DNA of 64,000 nt, taken from positions 1-64,000 of the forward strand of contig NZ_MTSE01000023.1 in assembly GCF_002154225.1 (NCBI RefSeq). The letters run 5' to 3'. The notes beneath the pieces are model-generated. The model did not search any database, was not told the DNA's origin, and was given only the letters and a program-made list of their open reading frames with translations. Both the position numbers and the translations under genes were made by a program. How positions within the stretch are numbered: the first letter of the stretch is position 1; each line of letters starts with the position of its first letter. Shown here one piece after another: positions 42,808-53,223 of this stretch. The DNA comes from Hymenobacter crusticola (GTDB taxonomy: Bacteria; Bacteroidota; Bacteroidia; Cytophagales; Hymenobacteraceae).

Positions 42808-43226
42808 GCTCCAGCATACTAATAGCAGCTTTTGCCCTGCGGGAACCTAGTCAGCTTAGGCACGCCTTATTTCACGCTAAACTAGGCTAGCTTTTTTTCG
42901 GCAGGTGCCAACAACCATCGTTGCTTAGCTGGTAAGCTAGCTTTGTTTTTGGTCCCCTCAGTCAACGTTAGTGAGCATATGCCTTCGTCGCTACAAAAGC
43001 ACACTACGTAGTAGTGGTAGAACCACCTGCTATAAAGCTACCTGTTTTAAGCTAGGTAACGCTAAATTATAATTAATAATATAATTCGCTTACTCACAGA
43101 ACTTTATGTTTAAATACATATGCAATTATCTGCATTTTAATACAAAAGAATGATAAAATATCATTATACACTGCACGGGAATGCATCGCACCTTTGATTA
43201 TTGGCTTCCCACCTAATACATCATTT
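42808..43226. promoter_or_regulatory. SusC promoter region with a 17-bp palindrome
   Basis: AT-rich gap. CACCTTTG at 43189-43196 is the presumed -7 box of the susCD operon, about 30 bp before the ATG at 43227. A palindrome AATGATA-AAA-TATCATT at 43149-43165 lies 23 bp upstream of that box, around the expected -33 position, and could be an activator site. No gene is supported in the remainder. Confidence 0.55.
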
Positions 43227-46200
43227 ATGAAGACCTCTTTACACACAGCGGTTGTACTGCTTTGCAGTACGACGTTGGCCTTTGCTCAGCAGCGAACAGT
43301 GCAGGGCGTCGTGACGGACAGCAAGGGCGAGCCTTTGCCAGGGGCAACCATCTTGGTAAAAGGTACGACTACGGGCGCTACGGCTGGCGCCGATGGCAGC
43401 TTTCAACTAGGGCTGCCTGCTACTGCTACTACGCTGGTTGTAAGCTCCGTGGGGTCTAAAACCCAGGAGATATCGATTGGAACGCAAACCACGTTTCGCA
43501 TCACTTTAGATGCTGATGCGCAGGCTTTGAGCGATGTAGTAGTGGTGGGTTACGGTACGGCCCGCAAGAGCGACCTCACCGGCTCGGTAGCTAGCGTGAG
43601 TGGGGCACAGCTCACGCAAGTAGCCACTTCTGACCCCGTGCAGGCCCTGCAAGGTCGGGTGGCCGGCGTCGATATTACGTCGAACAGTGGCCAGCCCGGC
43701 TCCGGCACGCGCATTCGAGTACGCGGCGTAGGTACCATCAACAACAGCGACCCGCTGTACGTGGTGGACGGCGTGCAGACTGGCGACATTAGCTTTCTGC
43801 TCCCTACCGATATTGAATCGACGGAAATTCTAAAAGACGCCTCGGCTACAGCTATTTATGGTTCGCGCGGGGCGAATGGCGTGGTGATTATCACGACCAA
43901 GCATGGTAAGGCGGGCAAGACCCAGTTCAACTTGTTTGGGTACACGGGCTTTCAACAGATACGACGCGAATTACCGCTAGCTAATGGCCAGCAGTATGCG
44001 ACGCTAGTGACGGAGGCATACGCCAACGGTGGGGCTCCTGTACCCGCCGATTACACGGCTATTCTGAACGGCGCTTTGCAGAGCGGCGCAGCAGGTACCA
44101 ACTACCAGGATTTTGTGACCCAACGCGGCCTGATCACCAACTATAGTTTATCGGCGTCGGGTGGTACGGAGCAAAACCGCTATTTGATCAGCGGCAACTA
44201 CTTCCAGCAGGATGGCATTGTCAAGCAATCAGGGCTCAAGAAGTACGTGGTGCGGCTTAACGACGACGCGACGCTAACCAAGTTTTTGAAAGCGGGTGTG
44301 TCGGCAACGTTCACAAACGCAAATCAGACGGGAGGCGGCGACGGCACCGGCAACCCATTTTACAGCACCGTGCTGCAAAATGCAATTCAGGCTAACCCCA
44401 TCACGTCACCCTACAATGCCGACGGGAGCTATTCGTACAACACAATTACCAGCTTCACCCCCAACCTAGCACGCTACCTCAAAGAGCAGAAGTACAACAA
44501 AACGAGGAACACCACCCTGTTTTCCAGCGCCTACCTCGACGTAACCATCCTGAAAGACCTGACTTTTCGCTCTACGTTCGGAATCACCTACAACAACCTC
44601 CATCCGAAGGCCTACCTACCACAGTACTACCTAGGTCCCAACGATCAACGCTCCCAAAGCTCGTTGGTAGAGTCGCGGCTCGAAAACGTGAGCTGGGTGT
44701 GGTCGAACTACGTGAACTATGCCAAAACCTTCGCTGACAATAGCAGCTTCACCGCTACCCTAGGTCAGGAGGCGCAACGGAGCTATGGCAACGGCATCTC
44801 GGTAACGGGCTACGATGTGCCCGCTGATGCTACCCTGCAATACATCTCGTCGGCGCGGAGTGCCACCTCAACCATCCGCAGTTCACAGTACGACGGGTCA
44901 TTGCTCTCGTATTTTGGCCGCGCCAACTACAACTTCCGCGACCGTTACTTGGTGACGGGTACCTTGCGCTTCGACCAGACGTCACGTTTCTTAAGTTCGC
45001 AACGCACGGGCGTTTTCCCGTCGGTGGGTGCAGCCTGGAACATTTCTAATGAGAACTTCCTCAAGGATGTAACTGCTGTTTCGCAGATCAAGCTGCGCGC
45101 TAGCTATGGAGCCGTAGGCAACCAGAATGCCGCCCCTAACTACGGCTACGCCTCAACGGCAGTGAACAACCAGAACTACGTATTTGGTATTGACCAGACG
45201 CGGGCACCAGGCATCGCCATTGCCACGCTCAGCAACCCCGATCTGAAGTGGGAAACAGCGGTTACGGTTGACGTAGGGGTAGACGCGGCTTTCCTGGACA
45301 ACAAGCTGACGTTCACGGGTGATATCTTCGAGCGGCGCACCAAGGATATGATTGCTTTGCTGCCCGTACCCGACTACATAGGCCAAGCCCCGGCCACGGC
45401 CAATGTGGGCACGCTACGCAACCGGGGCCTCGAGCTGGCCCTCAATTACCGCAATGAGATTGGAAAGCTTCAGTATAACGCGGGAGTCAACTTCACTAAG
45501 ATCAACAACCTCATCACCGACCTAGGTGGCGCTAATCCCATTGCCAGTGGCAACGTGATTTCCCAGATCGGCAATACCACCCGCACCGATGTAGGCCACG
45601 AGGTTGCGTATTTCTACGGCTTGAAGGCCGACGGCATTTTCCACACGCAGACGGAAGTTGATAGCTACCGAAACGCAGCGGGAGCCCCGCTTCAGCCGGG
45701 GGCGCAACCCGGCGATGTGCGCTACCAGGATGTCAACGGTGATGGTAAAATCGACGCCACCGACAACACCTACCTAGGTAGCGCTACGCCGAGCTTCACG
45801 TACGGGGCATCCTTGAACCTGTCGTACAGCAACTTCGACTTCAAAGTACTGCTCTACGGCGTGCAAGGCGCCGAAGCCGTGAACGCCGCCGCGTTTAACC
45901 TAGACAAATCGAGCATTTTCTCTGGCCTATGGACCAACTTCTACGCCGACCGCCTGGATCGTTGGACCCCCAGCAACCCCAACAGCAGCCAGCCCCGCGT
46001 CACGTCAAACGACACCAACAACGGCGGTGGCTACAACGATCGGTTTAGCAGCCGCCACGTGGAAAATGCCAGCTTCTTGCGGGCCCGCAACATGGAGCTA
46101 GGCTACTCGCTGTCGAGACCAGTATTGGATAAGTTCAAAATCAACGGGTTCCGAGTGTTCGCGTCGGTAGATAACGTGTTTACCGTCACCAAATACCGCG

Positions 46201-46319
46201 GTCTGGACCCCGAAATTTCAGCTACCGGCTACTACAACAATCCGCTGGCCTACGGCGTCGATTACGGCAACTATCCCCAGCCGCGCACTTACCGCCTTGG
46301 CTTCAACGTGCAGTTCTAA
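43227..46319 (+). CDS. SusC-like TonB-dependent glycan importer
   Basis: Predicted 1030-residue outer-membrane protein. Signal peptide to about residue 21 (FAQQ); carboxypeptidase-regulatory-like domain about 22-100 (VQGVVTDSKGEPLPGATILVKG); the SusC signature DVVVVGYGTARKSDLTGSV and the plug (to about 240: RGANGVVIITTK); then the 22-stranded barrel ending RLGFNVQF. With SusD it forms the lidded importer for oligosaccharides released at the surface, energised by TonB. The start at 43227 gives a normal signal peptide. Glycan specificity is inferred from the mannan-degrading neighbours. Confidence 0.94.
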   Translation: MKTSLHTAVVLLCSTTLAFAQQRTVQGVVTDSKGEPLPGATILVKGTTTGATAGADGSFQLGLPATATTLVVSSVGSKTQEISIGTQTTFRITLDADAQALSDVVVVGYGTARKSDLTGSVASVSGAQLTQVATSDPVQALQGRVAGVDITSNSGQPGSGTRIRVRGVGTINNSDPLYVVDGVQTGDISFLLPTDIESTEILKDASATAIYGSRGANGVVIITTKHGKAGKTQFNLFGYTGFQQIRRELPLANGQQYATLVTEAYANGGAPVPADYTAILNGALQSGAAGTNYQDFVTQRGLITNYSLSASGGTEQNRYLISGNYFQQDGIVKQSGLKKYVVRLNDDATLTKFLKAGVSATFTNANQTGGGDGTGNPFYSTVLQNAIQANPITSPYNADGSYSYNTITSFTPNLARYLKEQKYNKTRNTTLFSSAYLDVTILKDLTFRSTFGITYNNLHPKAYLPQYYLGPNDQRSQSSLVESRLENVSWVWSNYVNYAKTFADNSSFTATLGQEAQRSYGNGISVTGYDVPADATLQYISSARSATSTIRSSQYDGSLLSYFGRANYNFRDRYLVTGTLRFDQTSRFLSSQRTGVFPSVGAAWNISNENFLKDVTAVSQIKLRASYGAVGNQNAAPNYGYASTAVNNQNYVFGIDQTRAPGIAIATLSNPDLKWETAVTVDVGVDAAFLDNKLTFTGDIFERRTKDMIALLPVPDYIGQAPATANVGTLRNRGLELALNYRNEIGKLQYNAGVNFTKINNLITDLGGANPIASGNVISQIGNTTRTDVGHEVAYFYGLKADGIFHTQTEVDSYRNAAGAPLQPGAQPGDVRYQDVNGDGKIDATDNTYLGSATPSFTYGASLNLSYSNFDFKVLLYGVQGAEAVNAAAFNLDKSSIFSGLWTNFYADRLDRWTPSNPNSSQPRVTSNDTNNGGGYNDRFSSRHVENASFLRARNMELGYSLSRPVLDKFKINGFRVFASVDNVFTVTKYRGLDPEISATGYYNNPLAYGVDYGNYPQPRTYRLGFNVQF

Positions 46320-46343
46320 CGCTATTCCCACCCGCTACTTCCG

Positions 46344-47948
46344 ATGAAAACTTCTTCTACAGCTCGCCTGCTTGCTTTCGCGGCAATAATGGGACTGACA
46401 CCAAGCTGCCAGAGCTTTTTGGATAAAGAGCCCTTGGGCGCTGTTACTCAAGCAGTTCTTTTTAACGACCCAACCAACGCAACACAGGCCGTGAACGGCA
46501 TTTACGATGTCGCTTCCTGGGACCAAGGCCCTAAGTTCGGGGTAGGTGACTACGTGGGGCAGACCTACGAGTGGATGTTTGGCGATGTCATGACCGATGA
46601 CGCCGAAAAGGGCAGCACCCCCAGCGACTTTACGGCCCTGACCGAGCTCAAGACCTGGACCATGACACCTGCCAATTCCCCTGTTAACACGCTGTGGGTA
46701 CACAGCTTTACGGGTATTGCGCGGGCGAATACGGTGATTAATAACATTGATGCGGGCACCATTGATCCGGCGCTGAAATCGCGCTTGAAGGGCGAAGCCT
46801 TGTTTCTGCGGGCGTATTTCTACTTCAACCTGGTGAAATCCTTCGGGGGCGTACCGCTGTTTGAGCAATCGGTGCTACCTACCAACACGGCCAATGTCAA
46901 GCGCAGTACTATTGCCGAAACCTACGCCTTTTTGGAGAAAGACCTAAAGGCCGCGGCCACGCTGCTGCCGGAGAAAAGCGGCTATTCCTCAGCCAATGTG
47001 GGCCGCGCAACGAAAGGTGCCGCCAATGGCTACCTAGCCCGTGCCATCATGTACCAACTCGGCACCGACAACGGCAATAACCACACGTGGCAGGAAGTAT
47101 ATGATTTGACGAGCACAGTTATCTCTTCCAACGAGTACAGCTTGTTAGCTAACTATGCCGCCATTCACCAAGAAATCGGTGAAAACAGCAGCGAATCGCT
47201 CTTCGAGATTCAGTTTGCGACCTCCAACGAAGGCTACGGGCCTATCATGACAGGTACTACCAACAACGTCTTCCAAAACAACCGCAAAACCTTCGGCTAT
47301 GGCTTCAATAACCCGACCCAGAACTTGGTGAATGAATTTGAAGCCAACGATCCGCGCCTTCCCATTACGATCATCAAAGACGGCGACGTGGTGCTAGGGG
47401 TGCTCAACCGCATTGACCTGTCAGAAAACGCTACTGGCTACCTCAACCGCAAAGTAGCCATCCTCCCCCCAGCCGTTAACCAGTCAGGGCTACAGAATAT
47501 CCGCAAGCTACGCTACGCCGATATTCTGCTAATGAAAGCCGAAGCAGCCGCTCAAACCAACCGCAGCGGGGAAGCGGTAGCATTAGTCAACCAAGTGCGG
47601 CAGCGTGCCCGCGCCGCTACACAGCCTCCGGGTACCACTGTAGGTTCTACGGCCTATGCAGCTGCCAACACCCCCGCCGGCACGTTGCCCAACCTAGCCA
47701 CTGGTTTGTCGGGTCAAGCCCTGCTAAATGCCATTTGGCACGAACGCCGGGTGGAGTTTGCCGAAGAATCGCTCCGCTTCTGGGACTTAGTGCGTACGGG
47801 CCGGTACTTCTCTGTGCTGCCCGCCAACGTAGCGGCCCGTGCCCGTACGCGCAGCATTACGACTGGCGTCGTGAATCCTATGCCGCTGCTGCCCATTCCG
47901 CTGCAGGATGCTCAAACCTGGGGAGTAACTCAGAACCCTGGCTACTAA
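46344..47948 (+). CDS. SusD/RagB-type surface glycan-binding lipoprotein
   Basis: Predicted 534-residue lipoprotein (lipobox around LTPSC, Cys22). It has the SusD fold: an N-terminal SFLDKEPLGAVT, helical repeats (LFLRAYFYFNLVKSFGGVPLF), and the C-terminal LLMKAEAAAQTNRSGEAVALVNQVRQRA and HERRVEFAEESLRFWDLVRTG, the latter being a hallmark of the family. It lies 24 bp after the SusC gene and caps its barrel on the cell surface. Ligand presumed to be beta-mannan oligosaccharides. Confidence 0.94.
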   Translation: MKTSSTARLLAFAAIMGLTPSCQSFLDKEPLGAVTQAVLFNDPTNATQAVNGIYDVASWDQGPKFGVGDYVGQTYEWMFGDVMTDDAEKGSTPSDFTALTELKTWTMTPANSPVNTLWVHSFTGIARANTVINNIDAGTIDPALKSRLKGEALFLRAYFYFNLVKSFGGVPLFEQSVLPTNTANVKRSTIAETYAFLEKDLKAAATLLPEKSGYSSANVGRATKGAANGYLARAIMYQLGTDNGNNHTWQEVYDLTSTVISSNEYSLLANYAAIHQEIGENSSESLFEIQFATSNEGYGPIMTGTTNNVFQNNRKTFGYGFNNPTQNLVNEFEANDPRLPITIIKDGDVVLGVLNRIDLSENATGYLNRKVAILPPAVNQSGLQNIRKLRYADILLMKAEAAAQTNRSGEAVALVNQVRQRARAATQPPGTTVGSTAYAAANTPAGTLPNLATGLSGQALLNAIWHERRVEFAEESLRFWDLVRTGRYFSVLPANVAARARTRSITTGVVNPMPLLPIPLQDAQTWGVTQNPGY

Positions 47949-47962
47949 GCTAGCTATCAATG

Positions 47963-48053
47963 CACCATCTGTTGGGCTTGCACCCGGGCGCACTCAGCAA
48001 CCGCTCCTGATGCGGCTGTTGAGTGCGCCCGGTTGCAAGCCCAACAGATGGTG
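47963..48053 (+). terminator. Long hairpin between susD and the beta-mannosidase gene
   Basis: The arm 47963-48004 pairs with 48012-48053: 42 bases with three mismatches, loop of seven. Starts 15 bases after the SusD stop and ends 50 bases before the presumed start of the GH2 gene. It could attenuate transcription out of susCD, giving lower expression of the glycosidases, or protect the mRNA 3' end. Confidence 0.7.
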
Positions 48054-48103
48054 AGCGATGCCTCCTACCCTTTCCTCCACCCTGGCTCTCTGTTTCTTCA
48101 TTT

Positions 48104-50737
48104 GTGCGTTCATTTTCTACCATTTTTCTAGGTTTCGCGAGCCTACTGTCTTTGCTCTTCACAGAGCCAGCAGCGGCGCAGCCGGCCGCGGCAGCTTCTA
48201 GCGCAGCTAGTAGTAAAACCGTTCAGCCCATTCTCACGGGCTGGCGCTTTCGCCAAGCAGGTAAAGACAACTGGGCTCCAGCGGTTGTTCCCGGCTGCGT
48301 ACACACCGACCTATTGGCTACCAAGCAGATTGAAGACCCGCTGTACCGCGACAATGAAATGAAGCTTCAGTGGATAGGCCACACTGACTGGGACTACGAA
48401 ACGACCTTCGACGTGACGCCGGCCATGCTCCAGCGTCAGCACTTAGAGTTGGTCTTTAAGGGCCTCGACACCTACGCGGACGTCACGCTTAATGGCCAAG
48501 CCATTCTGCACACCGACAATATGTTTCGGGAGTGGCGTGCAGAGGCCAAACCCCAGCTAAAGGCCGGGGCCAACCACCTGCTGGTGCACTTCCGCTCACC
48601 GCTGAATGAGGTAGCCGGCCTGCCCCAGAAGTACGGCTACAACCTGTTTGCCATCAACGACGAACAGGCCATGGGCATCGTTGGCGAGAAGGGGCCGGTG
48701 CTAAGCCCTTACACCCGCAAGGCGCCCTACCACTACGGATGGGACTGGGGACCTAGGTTTGTTACCTCTGGTATCTGGCAGCCGGTGCAACTCGAAGTTT
48801 GGGACGCGGCTAAGATCACCGATTTTCACGTAGTGCAGCGTCAGCTGAGCCCACAGACTGCGCAACTCAACCTAGTTGTGACGTACGAGGGAGCGGCGGC
48901 CGCCAGTGGCCCGGCAACCTTGCTCGTTGAAACGACCGGCCCCGACGGGCAGCCTGGCCCTCGGATAGAGCAGGCCGTCACCTTGCAACCCAATCGCCAC
49001 GACGTAACGGCTGATTTGCGCTTGCCTAACCCAAAGCTATGGTACCCAGCCGGCTACGGCGCCCAGCCACTTTACTCCTTTAAGGCCCACCTACTACAAA
49101 ACGGCAAGCCCCTCGACGACGCACGTACCCGCATCGGCCTGCGCACCGTGGAGCTGCGCCGCGAGAAGGACGCTTACGGCAAATCCTTCGAGTTTGTGGT
49201 CAATGGCATTCCAATTTTTGCCAAAGGCGTGAACTGGATTCCGGCCGATATTTTTCAGACGCGCGTGACGCCGACCCGCTACCATAAGTTGCTGCAAGCC
49301 GCCAAGGATTGCAATATGAACATGGTGCGCGTGTGGGGCGGTGGCATCTACGAGAACCAATATTTTTACGATACCTGCGACGAAATGGGCTTGCTGGTGT
49401 GGCAGGACTTCCTATTTGCCTGCTCCTTCTACCCCGGCGACCAACCCTTTTTGGATAACGTGCGGGAGGAAGTCACCTACCAAGTGCGCCGCCTGCGCGA
49501 CCACCCAAGCATTGCTATTTGGGTAGGCAACAATGAAAATGAGGTAGCCTGGCAGCAATGGGGCGTGCCCGAAAAAATGGGCTCGCACAAGCTGGAAGTG
49601 TGGAGCAACTACCTCAAGCTCTACCGCGACCTAATTCCGACGGTATTACATGAGCAAGACCCAGCCCGCCCGTATTGGTCTTCAAGCCCCTCGTCCGACT
49701 TCGAAGACATGGCCGGCTCACAAACCAACGGCGACATGCACTACTGGGACGTATGGGGCGGCACCGCGCCCATCTCAGACTACGAAAAGCAGGTGCCTCG
49801 CTTCATGAGCGAGTACGGCTTCCAGTCATTCCCAGAGCTGAAATCGGTGGCGCAGTTTACCGTGCCCGCCGACCACGACATTGCCTCACCGGTGATGAAG
49901 GAACACCAGCGCAGCGCCGTCGGGAACCCGCGCCTGAAGGAGTACCTGCTGCGCGATTACAAAGAACCCAAGGACTTCGCTTCCTTTTTGTATGTGAGCC
50001 AAGTACTGCAAGCCCAAGCAATTAAGCTGAGCGCCGAACACCTGCGCCGCAGCCGCCCCCGCACCATGGGCTCTATGTACTGGCAACTCGACGACTGCTG
50101 GGGTGTGGCTTCGTGGTCGTCTATCGACTACTACGGCCGCTGGAAAGCGCTGCAATACTATGCCAAACGGTTCTACGCGCCAGTGCTGGTAAGCCCCCAC
50201 GAGGAGGGCGACAACGTGCGCTTCTACGTAGTATCAGACCGCACGACAGCGACGCCAGCCAGCCTGCAAGTGCGCCTGCTTGACCTTAACGGTAAGGTGT
50301 TGTATCAGCAGGCTACCCCGCTGCAAGTAGCGCCGCTGGCTAGCCAGGTGTACCTCGATATTCCGAAAGCCAAGCTGCTCAAAAGCCATGACGCCAACCG
50401 CGTGGTGCTAAGCTGTGAGCTGACGGCCAACGGTCAGACGCTCTCGAGCAACACGCATTATTTCGCCCTACCCAAGAAAATGGCGCTGCCAAAAGCTAAC
50501 ATCACAGCCACTTGGCAACAAAGCAGTGACAGCACCTACCAGGTAACACTCGTGAGCAAGACCCTCGCTCGCGAAGTGTGGTTGTCACTAAGCCAAGGCG
50601 ACGGCTTCTTCGAGGACAACTATTTCGACTTACTGCCCGGCCAGACCAAAACCCTGACCTTCAAAGGCGAAGGGGCTGCCTCACTCACCGAGTTACGCAA
50701 GCGCTTGGTAGTGCGCACCCTAGCCGACGCTTTCTAA
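48104..50737 (+). CDS. GH2 beta-mannosidase
   Basis: Predicted 877-residue exported enzyme that releases mannose from the non-reducing ends of beta-mannan oligosaccharides. Domain order is jelly-roll (about 30-200; HTDWDYETTF), Ig-like, (beta/alpha)8 barrel and C-terminal strands. The mannosidase-type signatures are RVWGGGIYENQYFYDTCDEMG (strand 3), the acid/base Glu478 in WVGNNE, and nucleophile Glu570 in SEYGFQS; MSEYGFQSFPE is typical. The start is uncertain: no in-frame ATG precedes the signal peptide, and the GTG at 48104 gives MRSFSTIFLGFASLLSLLF ending near AAAQ, so it is preferred; the longer GTG version at 48023 would start inside the hairpin. Confidence 0.9.
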   Translation: MRSFSTIFLGFASLLSLLFTEPAAAQPAAAASSAASSKTVQPILTGWRFRQAGKDNWAPAVVPGCVHTDLLATKQIEDPLYRDNEMKLQWIGHTDWDYETTFDVTPAMLQRQHLELVFKGLDTYADVTLNGQAILHTDNMFREWRAEAKPQLKAGANHLLVHFRSPLNEVAGLPQKYGYNLFAINDEQAMGIVGEKGPVLSPYTRKAPYHYGWDWGPRFVTSGIWQPVQLEVWDAAKITDFHVVQRQLSPQTAQLNLVVTYEGAAAASGPATLLVETTGPDGQPGPRIEQAVTLQPNRHDVTADLRLPNPKLWYPAGYGAQPLYSFKAHLLQNGKPLDDARTRIGLRTVELRREKDAYGKSFEFVVNGIPIFAKGVNWIPADIFQTRVTPTRYHKLLQAAKDCNMNMVRVWGGGIYENQYFYDTCDEMGLLVWQDFLFACSFYPGDQPFLDNVREEVTYQVRRLRDHPSIAIWVGNNENEVAWQQWGVPEKMGSHKLEVWSNYLKLYRDLIPTVLHEQDPARPYWSSSPSSDFEDMAGSQTNGDMHYWDVWGGTAPISDYEKQVPRFMSEYGFQSFPELKSVAQFTVPADHDIASPVMKEHQRSAVGNPRLKEYLLRDYKEPKDFASFLYVSQVLQAQAIKLSAEHLRRSRPRTMGSMYWQLDDCWGVASWSSIDYYGRWKALQYYAKRFYAPVLVSPHEEGDNVRFYVVSDRTTATPASLQVRLLDLNGKVLYQQATPLQVAPLASQVYLDIPKAKLLKSHDANRVVLSCELTANGQTLSSNTHYFALPKKMALPKANITATWQQSSDSTYQVTLVSKTLAREVWLSLSQGDGFFEDNYFDLLPGQTKTLTFKGEGAASLTELRKRLVVRTLADAF

Positions 50738-50790
50738 AGCACTTATCGACCTACCTAGGTAGCCTTTCCAACTTCTTTATACTCTTGTCA

Positions 50791-53223
50791 ATGCCCGCTC
50801 GCTTCGCCGCCGCTCACCTCAAAAAGCTACGATCATTCAGCCACCGCGCCGTGCCAGCATTCGTCGGGGCAGCGGCTTTGTTGGCGGCTTGTCAGCGCAC
50901 GGGCCTCACTCTGCCGGCTGCCACTGCTCGCACGCCGGCAACCAGCTCGTCGGTGGGCACCCCAGCGGCCCCGCAGTGGAGCCCACGCGTGGCAAAGCTG
51001 CTGCGGGAAATGACGCTGGAGGAGAAAATTGGGCAGATGACCCAGTTGACCAACGCCGCCATCAACCACACGGGCGAGCAGAAAGACGTGAGCCTCGACT
51101 CGGCGAAGCTGGTGCCTTTTGTCCGCGAATATGGGGTAGGCTCTTTTCTGAACGGCGAGGCGGTGCCGCCGACGCAGTGGCTGCGCACGCTCACAGCCTT
51201 GCAACGCATTGCCATGCGCGAGTCGCGGCTGCACATCCCCATTATCTATGGCATCGACCATATGCACGGGGCGAGCTACGTGAGTGGGGCGGCCATTTTT
51301 CCGCATAACATCAACCTAGGGGCGACCTTCAACCCCGAGTTTGCTCGCCAAGAGGCCCGCGCCACGGTGATGGAATCGGCTGACCTAGGGCACATTTGGG
51401 TATTTGCGCCCGTGCTCGACCTAGGGCTGAACGTGTACTGGCCGCGCTTCTACGAAACCTACGGCGAAGACCCGCTGGTGGCCGCGGAGCTAGGTGCCGC
51501 CTATGTGACCGAATTACAAAGCAACAAAGACATTTTGCCCTATAAGGTGGCCGCTTGCGCCAAACACTTCATCGGGTATTCCGACCCGCGCAACGGCTGG
51601 GACCGCACAAACGCACTCATCCCCGACCAGCGTTTGCAGGAGTTTTTCCGACCCTCGTTTCAAGCCGCCATTGATGCGGGTATTAAGTCGGTGATGGTGA
51701 ACAGCGGCGAAATTAATGGCGAGCCAGTGCACTCATCGCGCAAGATTCTGACTGACCTGCTGCGCACGCAAATGGGCTTCAAGGGCGTAGCCGTGACCGA
51801 CTGGCAGGATATTCTGCGCTTGGTGACAGTGCAAAAAACCGAGCCCAACGAGAAGGAAGCCACGTTCCGGTGCATTGACGCCGGCATTGATATGGCCATG
51901 ACGCCCTACAACACCAATTTCTGCCGCATCGTGAAAGAGCTGGTGCAGGAAGGCCGTCTCACCGAGGAGCGCATCAACCTCTCGGCTGGGCGGGTGCTGC
52001 AAATGAAAGACGAGCTAGGTATGTTCGACAACCCGTTGCCCCGCGCCGACCGCCTCAGCCGCATTGGGGCCCCCGAGCATAAGCAGCATGCCTTAGAAGC
52101 AGCTCGGGAGTCGGTGGTTCTGCTCAAAAATGAGAAAAACACCTTACCCCTATCCCCTACCAAAATAAAGCGCCTGCTGGTAGTCGGCCCTGCCGCCGAT
52201 TCCAAAGCCAACCTCGCGGGCGGCTGGACCCTAGCTTGGCAGGGCCGCGCCGAGGCTCAATACCCAGCCGAGGTGCTTACCCTTTACACGGCTCTGAAGC
52301 GCGAATATCCTAACGCCCAGGTCGAAACCATACCTTACCAAGATGCCACCGGTAAGCTGCAACTAACTAGCGTAGCGGCCGCTGCCCGCCGTGCCGATGC
52401 CGTGGTGCTAGCCTTGGGCGAACGACCGTACGCCGAAGGCCTAGGTAACATCAACGACCTGACGCTGCCCGACGACCAGCAACAGCTGGTGCGCACGGCT
52501 CAGGGCGCGGGTAAGCCCACGGTACTCGTCATGATTGGCGGACGGCCAAACATTATCCGGCCGGTAGCCGAGCGCTCAGAAGCCATTCTGTGGGGCGGCC
52601 TGCCGGGTTTCGGGGGCGGTCAGGCCATTGCCGAAATCATCAGTGGCAAGGTGAACCCTAGCGGCCGCCTCCCCTTCACCTACCCGCAGGCGGCCGGGCA
52701 TATTGCCAACTACCACCACGACAATAACGAGAACAGCCTAGAGCTGAGCGACTTCGGGGTTGGCTTCGAGAACCGGGGCGGCAAGGCCAAAAGCACCATG
52801 CTTACGGAATATGGCTCCGGGCTGAGCTACACCACTTTCCGCTACAGCAACCTGCAACTCGCCGACTCCGTGCTGACCGGCGACAAGCCAGTGCAAGCCA
52901 CCGTGCGCGTGACCAATACCGGTTCGCTTCCTGGCAAAGAAGCCGTGCTCTGGTTCCTGACCGATGAAGTAGGCCGCATCACGCGCCCCGTGCGCTTGCT
53001 GAAGCACTTTGAGAAACAGCAGTTTCAGCCCGGCGAAAGCAGGGAGCTAACCTTCACTATTCGGCCTCAAGAATCCTTGAGCTACCCCGCTGCCGACGGC
53101 CGACGCCTACTCGAAGATGGGTTTTTCACTTTGCGCGTGGGCGACCAACAGCGCCGCTTTCGCTACGCCGGAACGACGACGGCAGCGGTTCCGCCGACCC
53201 ACAAGTCAGCGGACAGAAAGTAG
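50791..53223 (+). CDS. GH3 beta-glucosidase-type lipoprotein
   Basis: Predicted 810-residue glycoside hydrolase of family 3 with a lipobox-like LLAAC (Cys about 34). Domains are (beta/alpha)8 barrel (LLREMTLEEKIGQM; YGIDHMHGASYVSGAAIFPHN), the nucleophile Asp337 in AVTDW, alpha/beta sandwich (ESVVLLKNEKNTLPL; GGRPNIIRPVAERSEAILWGGLPG), and a fibronectin III-like end (KEAVLWFLTDEVGRI). Beta-glucosidase or beta-xylosidase are usual; in this setting removal of glucose from glucomannan oligosaccharides is likely. The start at 50791 is an ATG that gives the lipoprotein signal; 53 bp separate it from the mannosidase. Confidence 0.9.
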   Translation: MPARFAAAHLKKLRSFSHRAVPAFVGAAALLAACQRTGLTLPAATARTPATSSSVGTPAAPQWSPRVAKLLREMTLEEKIGQMTQLTNAAINHTGEQKDVSLDSAKLVPFVREYGVGSFLNGEAVPPTQWLRTLTALQRIAMRESRLHIPIIYGIDHMHGASYVSGAAIFPHNINLGATFNPEFARQEARATVMESADLGHIWVFAPVLDLGLNVYWPRFYETYGEDPLVAAELGAAYVTELQSNKDILPYKVAACAKHFIGYSDPRNGWDRTNALIPDQRLQEFFRPSFQAAIDAGIKSVMVNSGEINGEPVHSSRKILTDLLRTQMGFKGVAVTDWQDILRLVTVQKTEPNEKEATFRCIDAGIDMAMTPYNTNFCRIVKELVQEGRLTEERINLSAGRVLQMKDELGMFDNPLPRADRLSRIGAPEHKQHALEAARESVVLLKNEKNTLPLSPTKIKRLLVVGPAADSKANLAGGWTLAWQGRAEAQYPAEVLTLYTALKREYPNAQVETIPYQDATGKLQLTSVAAAARRADAVVLALGERPYAEGLGNINDLTLPDDQQQLVRTAQGAGKPTVLVMIGGRPNIIRPVAERSEAILWGGLPGFGGGQAIAEIISGKVNPSGRLPFTYPQAAGHIANYHHDNNENSLELSDFGVGFENRGGKAKSTMLTEYGSGLSYTTFRYSNLQLADSVLTGDKPVQATVRVTNTGSLPGKEAVLWFLTDEVGRITRPVRLLKHFEKQQFQPGESRELTFTIRPQESLSYPAADGRRLLEDGFFTLRVGDQQRRFRYAGTTTAAVPPTHKSADRK

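Noticed and set aside
48023..48103. N-terminal extension of the beta-mannosidase reading frame
   Set aside because: It lies in the hairpin and encodes a proline-rich stretch unlike a signal peptide; the GTG at 48104 is preferred.
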